This document shows, piece after piece, positions 43,233 to 51,643 of a DNA stretch of 64,000 nucleotides; within the stretch, counting starts at the first letter, position 1, and every line of letters starts with the position of its first letter. The notes beneath the pieces are model-generated. The model was given only the letters and a program-made list of their open reading frames with translations. It did no database searches and was not told the DNA's origin. The position numbers were made by a program, and so were the translations under genes. This DNA is from Sphingobacterium corticibacterium (lineage in GTDB: Bacteria > Bacteroidota > Bacteroidia > Sphingobacteriales > Sphingobacteriaceae), in assembly GCF_004208525.1 (NCBI RefSeq), contig NZ_SGIT01000004.1, positions 248,001 through 312,000 of the forward strand. Direction: 5' to 3'.

Positions 43233-44369
43233 ATGGATTTATTTAATGTTTATCCCATAAACCCTATTAATATTGTTAGAGCCAAGGGATCCAGCGTTTG
43301 GGACGCTTCGGGTACGGAATACCTTGATTTATATGGTGGACATGCCGTGATATCTATTGGACATGGTCATCCACATTATGTGGAATCCATCACCAATCAA
43401 TTACATCAAATCGGATTCTATTCAAATTCCGTAGAGATCCCATTGCAGCGTCAGCTGGCGCGACAGCTAGGTGAAATATCTGGAAAGGATGATTATGCAC
43501 TATTTCTTTGTAACTCTGGAGCAGAGGCGAATGAAAACGCATTAAAACTAGCGTCATTCCACAATGGACGAAAAAAGATTATCGCGTTCACGAAGTCTTT
43601 TCATGGTCGTACTTCATTGGCTGTAGCCGCGACAGACAATCCCGCTATTGTGGCTCCGGTAAACCAAACGGATAATGTGGTGTTTCTTCCTTTTAATGAT
43701 GAAGAAGCATTAACTGGGGCTTTTCAAGATTTTGGCGAGGAAATTTCTGCCGTGATCATCGAAGGTATACAAGGCGTGGGTGGAATACGGGAAGCTTCTA
43801 TTTCTTTCCTTCGGTTGATCCGTTCGCTTTGCGACACGCATGAAGCTGTATTTATTGCGGATGCGGTACAGTGCGGCTACGGTCGTACAGGTGATTTTTA
43901 TTCGCAAGATTATGCGGGTATAAATGCAGATATTTATTCGATGGCGAAAGGGATGGGGAATGGATTTCCTATCGGGGCGATTAGTATATCTCCTAAATTC
44001 AAAGCGTCCTTTGGTATGTTAGGGACTACTTTTGGCGGTAATCATCTGGCTTGTGCAGCTGCAATCGCTGTGCTTGACATCATTCAACGGGAGTGTCTAT
44101 TGGAAAATGCTCGACACATTGGAAACTACCTTATCACAGAATTGAAAAAGTTTGATAAAGTTAAAGAGGTAAGAGGTAGAGGACTGATGATAGGTGTTGA
44201 ATTACCAGCAGAATTATCCGATGTGAAAAAGGATTTATTGGTGAAAAATCGAATTTTTACAGGGGAAGCAAAACCAAATGTTATACGGATTTTGCCTGCT
44301 TTAAATATAACAAGTGCTATAGCAGATACTTTTTTAACAGCGCTGGACGAGCGATTAAAGACAGTTTAA
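43233..44369 (+). CDS. argD: Acetyl-/succinylornithine aminotransferase (class III)
   Basis: A 378-residue PLP-dependent aminotransferase. The pyridoxal Lys is in YSMAKGMGNGFPIGA (about residue 240); other class III signatures are GGHAVISIGHGHPHYV and LFLCNSGAEANENALKLA. In context it should convert acylglutamate semialdehyde to acylornithine in arginine synthesis; the acyl group is unlikely to be acetyl only (see argF'). ATG 43233 was chosen because the longer frame starts inside the -7 element. It is followed by argF', argB, proC and argE. Confidence 0.92.
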   Translation: MDLFNVYPINPINIVRAKGSSVWDASGTEYLDLYGGHAVISIGHGHPHYVESITNQLHQIGFYSNSVEIPLQRQLARQLGEISGKDDYALFLCNSGAEANENALKLASFHNGRKKIIAFTKSFHGRTSLAVAATDNPAIVAPVNQTDNVVFLPFNDEEALTGAFQDFGEEISAVIIEGIQGVGGIREASISFLRLIRSLCDTHEAVFIADAVQCGYGRTGDFYSQDYAGINADIYSMAKGMGNGFPIGAISISPKFKASFGMLGTTFGGNHLACAAAIAVLDIIQRECLLENARHIGNYLITELKKFDKVKEVRGRGLMIGVELPAELSDVKKDLLVKNRIFTGEAKPNVIRILPALNITSAIADTFLTALDERLKTV

Positions 44370-44446
44370 CTTGTCTGGCGATCGATTTAACAGGCATTTC
44401 GACTAGGTGGAGGAATGACCTTATTTTTTACTTTTTACGTGGAAAG

Positions 44447-45412
44447 ATGAATAATTTTTTTTCAGTTGCAGATATTGATGATTTAGATTCGGTCGTGCAA
44501 GAAGCCTTGTCGCTAAAAGCCGATCCTTATGCTTGGCGGGAATTAGGTAAGAATAAAACATTGGGTTTAGTATTTCTGAATCCGAGCTTACGTACGCGTT
44601 TGAGCACCCAAAAGGCAGCGATGAGTCTTGGGATGGACGTGATGGTCATCAATATGGATAAAGAAGGCTGGGCGTTAGAGACGCAGGATGGTATTATTAT
44701 GAACGGAACAACGGTGGAACATATCCGGGAAGCTGCTGCCGTGATGGGCGAATATTGTGATATATTAGGATTGCGTTCTTTTCCTAGTTTGAAAGATAAA
44801 GTAGCAGATTATACAGAAGAGCTGTTTAACAAATTTATTAAATTTTGTGGGGTTCCCGTGGTTTCTTTGGAAAGCGCTACGCGTCACCCTTTGCAAAGTT
44901 TAACCGATTTAATTACCATTACAGAACATAAACAGATAGCTAAACCTAAAGTTGTGTTGGCCTGGGCACCTCATGTGAAGGCATTACCCCAAGCCGTTCC
45001 GAATTCTTTTTCGGAATGGATGTGTAAAGCGCAGGAGCAAGATTTGGTTGATTTTACGATCGCTCATCCTGCTGGATACGAATTGAACGAGGAATTTACG
45101 GTGGGCGCGCAAATAGTGTATGATTTAAACCAAGCGCTGAACGGAGCTGATTTTGTATATGTAAAAAACTGGTCTTCTTATAGCGATTACGGACAGGTTT
45201 ATCCTGTGCAAGAAGACTGGCTAATGACCAACGAGAAATTAGGATTGACAAACGATGCGAAAGTGATGCATTGTCTGCCAGTACGACGTGATTTAGAGTT
45301 GTCATCAGAAATTCTTGACGGCCCTAACTCTTTGGTTGTTAAAGAAGCGGCTAACCGGGTGTGGGCAGCTCAGGTGGTGTTAAAGCGAATGTTGGAGAAT
45401 CTTAAGAAGTAA
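44447..45412 (+). CDS. argF': N-acylornithine carbamoyltransferase (ArgF'-type)
   Basis: A 321-residue transcarbamylase of the Bacteroidetes branch that acts on acylated ornithine. It carries the carbamoyl phosphate loop NPSLRTRLSTQ, the segment SLESATRHPLQSLTDLITI, and the HCLPVRRD motif. Residue 90 is Val, in the position where the Bacteroides fragilis succinyl enzyme has Pro and Xanthomonas-type acetyl enzymes have Glu (from memory of the literature). This leans to N-succinylornithine as substrate. The 77-nt gap after argD shows no clear promoter. Confidence 0.9.
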   Translation: MNNFFSVADIDDLDSVVQEALSLKADPYAWRELGKNKTLGLVFLNPSLRTRLSTQKAAMSLGMDVMVINMDKEGWALETQDGIIMNGTTVEHIREAAAVMGEYCDILGLRSFPSLKDKVADYTEELFNKFIKFCGVPVVSLESATRHPLQSLTDLITITEHKQIAKPKVVLAWAPHVKALPQAVPNSFSEWMCKAQEQDLVDFTIAHPAGYELNEEFTVGAQIVYDLNQALNGADFVYVKNWSSYSDYGQVYPVQEDWLMTNEKLGLTNDAKVMHCLPVRRDLELSSEILDGPNSLVVKEAANRVWAAQVVLKRMLENLKK

Positions 45413-45428
45413 ATGTATTTAATTAGCT

Positions 45429-46223
45429 ATGGGAAGTGGATTACATATTATCAAAATCGGAGGTAACGTTATTGATGACGATGTACAGTTGCAGAGTTTT
45501 TTGGAAAAATTTGCGGCATTACAAGGTAAAAAGGTATTAGTCCACGGCGGAGGAAAGATTGCTACACGAATTGCCGCTGATCTCGGGATTGAGGCGAAAA
45601 TGATTAATGGCCGACGTATTACAGATAAGGCTATGCTCGATGTAGCAACCATGGTTTATGCTGGTCTAACCAATAAACATGTGGTTTCTTCTCTGCAGAA
45701 ATTTGGTTGCGATGCATTAGGATTGTCTGGAGCAGATGGTAATACGATTAAGGCAATTAAGCGTCCTGTTCGGGAAATTGACTATGGATATGCCGGAGAT
45801 ATCTTAGTAGATTCCGTGAATACCCTAAGTATAAAGAAATTTTTGGAAGCAGGATTTACTCCGGTATTTTCTGCTATTACGCATAACGGTTTGGGACAGT
45901 TATTAAATACCAATGCGGATACTATTGCTTCAGCGTTGGCGGTCTCGTTGGCGAAGATATATGAGACAAAGCTGATTTACTGTTTTGAAAAAGAGGGCGT
46001 ATTACGTGATGTAGATAATTCCGAATCTGTTATCAAATCCATAAGTCCAGATGAATTCGAAAAACTAAAATTAGAGAAAGTAATTTACGAAGGTATGATT
46101 CCAAAACTGGATAACGCTTTTGAGGCACTAAGCAAGGGCGTTAAAAATGTATATATTGGCAATGCCTTAAACCTGCATAAATATCAACAGGGGGAATTTG
46201 GTACTTGTTTGTTATCTAAATAA
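45429..46223 (+). CDS. argB: N-acetyl-/N-succinylglutamate kinase
   Basis: A 264-residue amino acid kinase that phosphorylates acylglutamate. The start IIKIGGNVIDDD and the phosphate loop VLVHGGGKIA are the family nucleotide and substrate sites; TNADTIASALAVSLAK is the ATP-binding helix region. If argF' uses the succinyl route, this kinase should too. It lies 16 nt after argF' and 8 nt before proC. Confidence 0.93.
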   Translation: MGSGLHIIKIGGNVIDDDVQLQSFLEKFAALQGKKVLVHGGGKIATRIAADLGIEAKMINGRRITDKAMLDVATMVYAGLTNKHVVSSLQKFGCDALGLSGADGNTIKAIKRPVREIDYGYAGDILVDSVNTLSIKKFLEAGFTPVFSAITHNGLGQLLNTNADTIASALAVSLAKIYETKLIYCFEKEGVLRDVDNSESVIKSISPDEFEKLKLEKVIYEGMIPKLDNAFEALSKGVKNVYIGNALNLHKYQQGEFGTCLLSK

Positions 46224-46231
46224 ACCAAAAA

Positions 46232-47032
46232 ATGAGCAAAATAACAATAATCGGTAGTGGAAATATCGGACTTTCCCTTGCCAAAGGACTTGTAAAGTCC
46301 GGACAATATACAGCCGCTGAGATCATGCTCACGCGCAGGTACCTCGCTAACCTTCAAGAGGAAGCCGCACTCGGCTTTCAAGTACACGATAATAATACAC
46401 AGGCCGTTGTCGGTGCTGAAATAGTGGTGCTAGCTATCCTACCGCAGCAACTTCGTAAAGTATTGGAAGAGGTGAAGGATACCGTGCATGCCGGACAGAT
46501 TATTGTTTCTGTCGTGTCAGGTGTAAGCTGTGCTGATATCAAGCAAGTACTTGGTGACGATAAATTGGTTGTTCGCGCTATGCCAAATACAGCTATTGCT
46601 ATTGGACAGTCAATGACCTGTATAGCGACTGACTATGCTGCGGATACGGAAATAAAAAAGGTAGAACAATTATTTGAAGCGGTAGGTGCTGTCGTAGTTA
46701 TTCAGGAAGATCTCATGACGTCTGCGACTGCGCTTTGTGCGTGTGGTATTGCTTTTTTCTTACGTGCTATCCGGGCGGCTTCGCAAGGTGGTGTGGAAAT
46801 AGGTTTTCATGCACATGATGCCTTAAAGATGGCGGTACAAACGGCTAAAGGAGCTGCAGATTTGTTACTACAGACACAAAACCACCCCGAAGGAGAGATC
46901 GATAAGGTAACGTCTCCTAAAGGATGTACGATCGCCGGGTTGAATGAAATGGAGCACCATGGGTTTAGTTCGGCATTTATAAAAGGAATAAAATTGTCCG
47001 CAGAAAAAGCTGGGGGATTATATAATGAATAA
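46232..47032 (+). CDS. proC: Pyrroline-5-carboxylate reductase
   Basis: A 266-residue NAD(P)H-dependent reductase making proline from pyrroline-5-carboxylate. The N-terminal Rossmann loop ITIIGSGNIGLSLAKGLV and the C-terminal signature VTSPKGCTIAGLNEMEHHG are typical. Its placement inside the arginine operon links proline and arginine pathways. It overlaps the following gene by 8 nt. Confidence 0.93.
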   Translation: MSKITIIGSGNIGLSLAKGLVKSGQYTAAEIMLTRRYLANLQEEAALGFQVHDNNTQAVVGAEIVVLAILPQQLRKVLEEVKDTVHAGQIIVSVVSGVSCADIKQVLGDDKLVVRAMPNTAIAIGQSMTCIATDYAADTEIKKVEQLFEAVGAVVVIQEDLMTSATALCACGIAFFLRAIRAASQGGVEIGFHAHDALKMAVQTAKGAADLLLQTQNHPEGEIDKVTSPKGCTIAGLNEMEHHGFSSAFIKGIKLSAEKAGGLYNE

Positions 47033-48092
47033 AAATATAGCCCATCTGACAAAAGAAGCTATATTGCTATTAAAGCAATTGATAGCCCTGCCATCTTTTA
47101 GCAAAGAAGAAAAAGACACAGCTGATTTACTGTGTCTTTTTTTTCGTGAACGTGGCGTGGGATATAAACGTTTCGGTAATAATGTGTGGGCCTATAATAA
47201 ATATAGAGACGATTCGAGACCTTATATCCTGCTAAATTCTCACCATGATACGGTAAAGCCCAATAGCGGCTATACCAAAGATCCTTTTGACCCGGTGGAG
47301 ACCGATAACAAGCTGTATGGTTTAGGGAGCAATGATGCGGGAGGATGTCTGGTGTCGTTGATAGCAGCATTTCTGTATTATTATGAACATGAAGATTTAC
47401 GTTATAATCTATGTTTATTAGCCTCAGCAGAGGAAGAAATTTCCGGAAAAAATGGAGTCGAAGAAGCGATCAAGCATATCGGGTTGATGGATTTCGCTAT
47501 TGTTGGAGAGCCTACTCAACTACAGATGGCTGTCGCAGAAAAAGGATTGATGGTCTTGGATTGTGAAGCGATAGGCGTATCTGGACATGCTGCACGGGAG
47601 GAGGGGGAGAATGCAATATATAAAGCGATGGAGGCTATAGATTGGTTTCGTACATTTCAGTTTCCGAAAGTTTCATCACACTTAGGGCCCATAAAGATGT
47701 CCGTTACCGTAGTGAATGCTGGTACACAACATAATGTTGTCCCCGCATCCTGTACATTCGTCGTCGATGTGCGTACAACAGATGTTTATAATAACCAAGA
47801 AATTCTGGACATCATTAGGCAACACGTTTCGGTCAACGTGAATCCCCGTTCCACTAGACTCAACCCTTCCGCGATTGCGCTAGATCATCCTGTCGTCCAA
47901 TCGGGAGTACGTCTAGGAGCCAAAATGTTTGGAAGTCCGACTATGAGTGACCAAGCGCTGCTATCTATCCCGTCTGTAAAAGTAGGGCCGGGAGATTCCG
48001 CGCGGTCACATTCTGCAGATGAATATATATTTTTAGCAGAAATCGAACATGGTATTATTTTTTATATCGATTTGCTGAAAAATATCGTGTAA
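47025..48092 (+). CDS. argE: M20 family deacylase of arginine biosynthesis (ArgE-like)
   Basis: A 355-residue zinc peptidase-family amidohydrolase. The metal motifs are LNSHHDTVKP (about residue 72), GLGSNDAGGC (about 102) and SAEEEISG (about 137). Family members remove acetyl or other groups from ornithine or citrulline intermediates, which fits the last position of the operon. The acyl group specificity cannot be decided here. It overlaps proC by 8 nt and is convergent with the Lrp gene 9 nt downstream. Confidence 0.88.
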   Translation: MNKNIAHLTKEAILLLKQLIALPSFSKEEKDTADLLCLFFRERGVGYKRFGNNVWAYNKYRDDSRPYILLNSHHDTVKPNSGYTKDPFDPVETDNKLYGLGSNDAGGCLVSLIAAFLYYYEHEDLRYNLCLLASAEEEISGKNGVEEAIKHIGLMDFAIVGEPTQLQMAVAEKGLMVLDCEAIGVSGHAAREEGENAIYKAMEAIDWFRTFQFPKVSSHLGPIKMSVTVVNAGTQHNVVPASCTFVVDVRTTDVYNNQEILDIIRQHVSVNVNPRSTRLNPSAIALDHPVVQSGVRLGAKMFGSPTMSDQALLSIPSVKVGPGDSARSHSADEYIFLAEIEHGIIFYIDLLKNIV

Positions 48093-48101
48093 AAAAAATA
48101 T

Positions 48102-48572
48102 CTACAGCGTTATTTGCCTTTTTATACTTTCTTCTAGCGATATAATCGTCTCCGTACGTTGGATACCCGTCAACGACTGAATGTCTTCATTTAATACTTT
48201 GCGTAAATGTGCTGTATCACGACATACAATCTTTGCAAACATACTGTACTGCCCTGTACAGTAATGCAGTTCGACTACTTCTTTTATATCTTGTAATTGT
48301 TTGACAGCATCAGAATATTGCGAACCTTTCTCTAAATAGATTCCTAAGAAAGCTGTAATGTCAAAACCTACCTTTTGTGGATTAATAATAAGCTGGGAAC
48401 CTTTGATTATTCCTAGTTCTTCCATTTTTTTCATCCTTACATGGATGGTTCCTCCTGAAACTATTAGTTTTTTTGCTATTTCGGTGTATGGAATTGATGC
48501 GTCATCCATCAAAATAGACAAAATTTGTATGTCTAAATTGTCTAAATCGTAATTTGAATACTTTTTATCCAT
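48102..48572 (-). CDS. Lrp/AsnC family transcriptional regulator
   Basis: A 156-residue regulator. The N-terminal AsnC-type winged helix runs about residues 8-65 (DNLDIQILSILMDDASIPYTEIAKKL), and the RAM ligand-binding domain follows (about 75-150). These proteins sense amino acids and bind DNA as oligomers. It is convergent with argE with 9 nt between stops, so it is a plausible regulator of amino acid genes near it; no direct evidence links it to arginine. Confidence 0.92.
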   Translation of the reverse strand: MDKKYSNYDLDNLDIQILSILMDDASIPYTEIAKKLIVSGGTIHVRMKKMEELGIIKGSQLIINPQKVGFDITAFLGIYLEKGSQYSDAVKQLQDIKEVVELHYCTGQYSMFAKIVCRDTAHLRKVLNEDIQSLTGIQRTETIISLEESIKRQITL

Positions 48573-48969
48573 AAAAAATGGTGTTTTTTGTTAAAAAATG
48601 ATGTGTATTTTAAAATATGTGTAAAAATAAAATAAAATTACATAATATTTTCATGTGTTTTTTATATTTGTATTAATAAAAGGGGTGAAAATCATCTCTG
48701 CTTATAGTGAAAGCATGTTACTTCCCTCAAAATAACATAGGTTTATAATTGGTTAGCGTAAGAAACTCCTCTCCCCGGGGAGTTTCTTCATTTATGCCTT
48801 CCTGTTTTAAACCTGATGCTGAACTATTTTTTTATTTTTGTAAAAATACTAAGTATTTTTGTTATATAATTTTATTTTTTATAAAAAACAGTCTATTTAT
48901 TATGAATGTTTTATTATATCTTTTCTTTTTCTTTTATTTTAAATTTTGTATTTTTCGAAAAAACCCGTT
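48573..48969. other. 397-nt AT-rich intergenic region
   Basis: No protein-coding frame is supported here. It contains a TATATTTG element (48663-48670), three stem-loops (48700-48788), another -7-like TATTTTTG (48833-48840), and AT-rich sequence up to the kinase-like gene. It can serve as promoter region for the Lrp gene, the kinase-like gene and possibly an RNA. Confidence 0.6.
48663..48792 (+). ncRNA. Candidate structured small RNA or leader
   Basis: A -7-type element TATATTTG (48663-48670) is followed by three stem-loops: GCTT (48700-48703) with AAGC (48711-48714); ATGTTA (48715-48720) with TAACAT (48733-48738); and a strong 10-bp stem AAGAAACTCC (48760-48769) with GGAGTTTCTT (48779-48788). 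The last looks like a terminator, with only moderate T content after it. A transcript of about 115-120 nt is predicted. Alternatively this is part of a long 5' UTR of the kinase-like gene. No known RNA family is recognised. Confidence 0.35.
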
Positions 48970-50013
48970 ATGGAAATCGATGATGTTACAATATCGCGTA
49001 AAAAGCCTATTTATCCCGTAGGTACCGGCCTCAACAAATATCTGCGGATGTATCAGCGGGATGCGAAGTTGCCTTTGACATATAACGAGCTGTTGAATTT
49101 TGTGGAAGCTGTGCCTGTGATGGATAAAAACGGAGAAGACACGCTGTGGGAGACGCCACTATACTCGCCTCATTTACAGGATCAACTGTATGATGCATTA
49201 CGCGTAGTGTATGCAAAACTTAAAGCATCAGGTAATACGCGTATTGTAGAGCATAAAATTATTGACAGGATAGAGTATTGTGCATTCGGGAATACCAAAC
49301 CTTTTCGAGTGCGTATTATCAACAGGTTAAATGATGTGTACGATTATTTTTATATTAAGCAGGCAGATGCCTCCCGGATATATGGGCTGGAATTGGAGGA
49401 GATTCTTTCGCCTAATCAGGTAAACTATCTTGTAGATCGTGACACGTTGGTGGAAGAACATATCGTCGGTATACCAGGTGATGTTTTCAGTAAATTTGGC
49501 ATAGATAATCCGGAATATAACCAGACGCGCATTGCCAAAGAATTTGTGAAGTTCAACGAACGTTGTATTATTTCGCTGCTTGGGGATATGCGGGCATATA
49601 ACTTTGTTATGCAGATCACGCCGGATTTTGACGATTTCCAATTTCGTATCCGGGCCATCGATTTCGATCAACAGTTTTACGAAGGAAATCCGAAGGTATA
49701 TATGCCTCAATATTTTAAGGAAAACCTACCCTATGTGAAATTAGCTATGGAACATTTGAATGAAAAAACCGTGTTGCAATATCAGCAGGAAGAGCGTTCT
49801 TCGATTGTGCATCGCGTGCGTAGCGAACGTCATCGTATTAAAGATTTGCGCGACGCTTCTAAATTGCAGGCGTTATCAACACCTGAGAATATTAGGAATT
49901 TAAGGGAAGGTTATCGAGCTTTTTACAATAATGAAGCGTATTTGGAGTGCCAATCCATGACGGATATCGTGGAATTAAATGTGAAGAATGTCATTCGCCA
50001 GGTGAAACTCTAA
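48970..50013 (+). CDS. Uncharacterised protein with kinase-like motifs
   Basis: A 347-residue protein of no named family known to me. It has features in the order of a protein-kinase-like or aminoglycoside-phosphotransferase-like fold. These are a strand with Lys130 (YFYIKQAD), a following helix with Glu141/143/144 (LELEEILSP), a hinge-like segment (EEHIVGIPGD), a catalytic-loop-like LLGDMRAYN with Asp206 and Asn211, and AIDFDQQF with Asp231 as a DFG-like motif. No signal or membrane segment is seen. Position ATG 48970 avoids the AT-rich leader frame. It is convergent with ruvC, overlapping by 4 nt. Family assignment is an inference. Confidence 0.7.
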   Translation: MEIDDVTISRKKPIYPVGTGLNKYLRMYQRDAKLPLTYNELLNFVEAVPVMDKNGEDTLWETPLYSPHLQDQLYDALRVVYAKLKASGNTRIVEHKIIDRIEYCAFGNTKPFRVRIINRLNDVYDYFYIKQADASRIYGLELEEILSPNQVNYLVDRDTLVEEHIVGIPGDVFSKFGIDNPEYNQTRIAKEFVKFNERCIISLLGDMRAYNFVMQITPDFDDFQFRIRAIDFDQQFYEGNPKVYMPQYFKENLPYVKLAMEHLNEKTVLQYQQEERSSIVHRVRSERHRIKDLRDASKLQALSTPENIRNLREGYRAFYNNEAYLECQSMTDIVELNVKNVIRQVKL

Positions 50014-50573
50014 CTTAATCGACGTTGATTGTCTTTTACAAAAGCTTCCCATCCCGAATAACTCTTTTTCTCTAAACTATTATTTTGTTGGAAGGCGTGG
50101 CATACTGCGACCGCTAGTCCGTCCGTTGCATCCAGGAATTCGGGTGTCTCCCTAAACTGAAGAATGGTTTTTAACATCGCTGCCACCTGTTCTTTGCTAG
50201 CACTTCCATTTCCGGTGACAGATTGTTTTATTTTACGTGGGGCATATTCAAAGATAGGAATATCTACGCTCAGTGCGGCAGCCATAGCAACACCCTGTGC
50301 TCTTCCGAGTTTTAGCATGACCTGAATGTTTTTTCCATAAAAAGGTGCTTCCAGGGCAACACAATCGGGCTGATACTCTTGTATGAGAGCCATCGTTTTC
50401 TTAAAAATACGCTGTAGTTTTAGTCCTTGATCATCTAAATGACCCATTTTGACTATCCCTAGGCTTAATAATGATATTTTTTGTCCCGTTTGCTTGACTA
50501 CCCCATATCCCATAACAACCGTCCCCGGGTCAATTCCCAAAATAATACGTTCTTTAGCCTTCTCTCTTTGCAT
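50010..50573 (-). CDS. ruvC: Holliday junction endonuclease RuvC
   Basis: A 187-residue junction resolvase that cleaves four-way DNA junctions. Catalytic acidic residues are visible: Asp of IILGIDPGTVVMGYG (near residue 13), Glu of VALEAPFYGKN, and the Asp pair of LDATDGLAVAVCHA. ATG 50571-50573 is preferred to the frame start at 50615, since the latter adds a non-family N-terminus. Its end overlaps the kinase-like gene by 4 nt, tail to tail. Confidence 0.95.
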   Translation of the reverse strand: MQREKAKERIILGIDPGTVVMGYGVVKQTGQKISLLSLGIVKMGHLDDQGLKLQRIFKKTMALIQEYQPDCVALEAPFYGKNIQVMLKLGRAQGVAMAAALSVDIPIFEYAPRKIKQSVTGNGSASKEQVAAMLKTILQFRETPEFLDATDGLAVAVCHAFQQNNSLEKKSYSGWEAFVKDNQRRLS

Positions 50574-50668
50574 GTCGCAATATAACGATTTTGAAACCTG
50601 AAATCTTACACCCATAGATAAATTATTTTAATGAAAAATTAGTAACATTGTGCTTTTATTTTAAATAA

Positions 50669-51643
50669 TTGACAAAACAACAAAAGAAATATCTGAATCT
50701 GGGAATTAAGTTGGTCATTGTAGGATTGGCGACATGGTTCATCGTTTCTAAGGTCAATAACCAACAGAATCTTCGTGAATTTAAGTCTCTATTGCAAAGT
50801 GTTGATCTGTGGACCGTTCGTGGAACACTGATCCTTGTCGTGTTGATGATGCTAATGAATTGGGCAATCGAGGTCGTTAAATGGAAATATCTCAGTCGGC
50901 GGATTGAAGTTATTAGTTGGTGGAAAGCAATTAAGTCGGTCTTTTGTGGACTTACCTGGGCAATATTTACACCCAATAGAATAGGAGAATATGGGGGACG
51001 TATTCTTCTTCTTAAACCGCGCAGCAGAGCGAGAGGGGCAATTGCAATGGGGGTCGGCCTCTTTGCACAACTGGTGCTCACAAGTGTGTTTGGGTCTTTG
51101 AGTATCGCTTGGTTTATCGCTACCTATCTTCCTACACCGGATAGTGTAAAATTTGGAGTTTGGTTGTTGGCAATAATTTATGCACTTGCATTTATGGTGC
51201 TTTATTTTAACGTACATTGGGTAGATTATCTTGTCGGCAAATTTAGGTTTTTGCGTAAAATAAAACCGTTCTTCTCTATACTGGAAGATTTCACTGCACG
51301 AGAGCTTTTGTATGTGATTCTTCTTTCATTGTTGCGTTTCATCATATTTACTTCACAATATGTTGTACTGATGTTGGTCTTTTTGCCCGAATTGCCCTTT
51401 GTTTCAATGGTGTTGATGATTTTTATCCTGTTTTTTATCCAATCCGCCGTTCCATCACTCGATATTTTTGATTTTAGCGTCCGGAGTTTTGTTGCAAGTA
51501 ATTTATATAGTTATATTACCTCACAGGAAATAGCAGTTATGGCAATCGTTTCCTGTATTTGGTTTGTCAACCTTATTCTGCCCGCTATTATAGGATCTGT
51601 ATTTGTTTTAAATGTAAATTATGTGGGTGACAACAAGTCTTGA
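50669..51643 (+). CDS. UPF0104 / lysylphosphatidylglycerol-synthase-type integral membrane protein
   Basis: A 324-residue protein with about seven to eight membrane segments of the LPG synthase TM (UPF0104) superfamily. The conserved motif TPNRIGEYGGRILLL (about residues 103-117) is typical. Such proteins are proposed lipid-linked transporters or flippases. The start is TTG 50669, because no ATG is available before the first membrane segment. It overlaps the following glycosyltransferase by 23 nt, pointing to translational coupling and a joint function in the envelope. Confidence 0.8.
   Translation: MTKQQKKYLNLGIKLVIVGLATWFIVSKVNNQQNLREFKSLLQSVDLWTVRGTLILVVLMMLMNWAIEVVKWKYLSRRIEVISWWKAIKSVFCGLTWAIFTPNRIGEYGGRILLLKPRSRARGAIAMGVGLFAQLVLTSVFGSLSIAWFIATYLPTPDSVKFGVWLLAIIYALAFMVLYFNVHWVDYLVGKFRFLRKIKPFFSILEDFTARELLYVILLSLLRFIIFTSQYVVLMLVFLPELPFVSMVLMIFILFFIQSAVPSLDIFDFSVRSFVASNLYSYITSQEIAVMAIVSCIWFVNLILPAIIGSVFVLNVNYVGDNKS

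Noticed and set aside
48715..48732. Six-residue ORF as an attenuator leader peptide
   Set aside because: It has no run of regulatory codons and forms part of a stem; coding is not supported.
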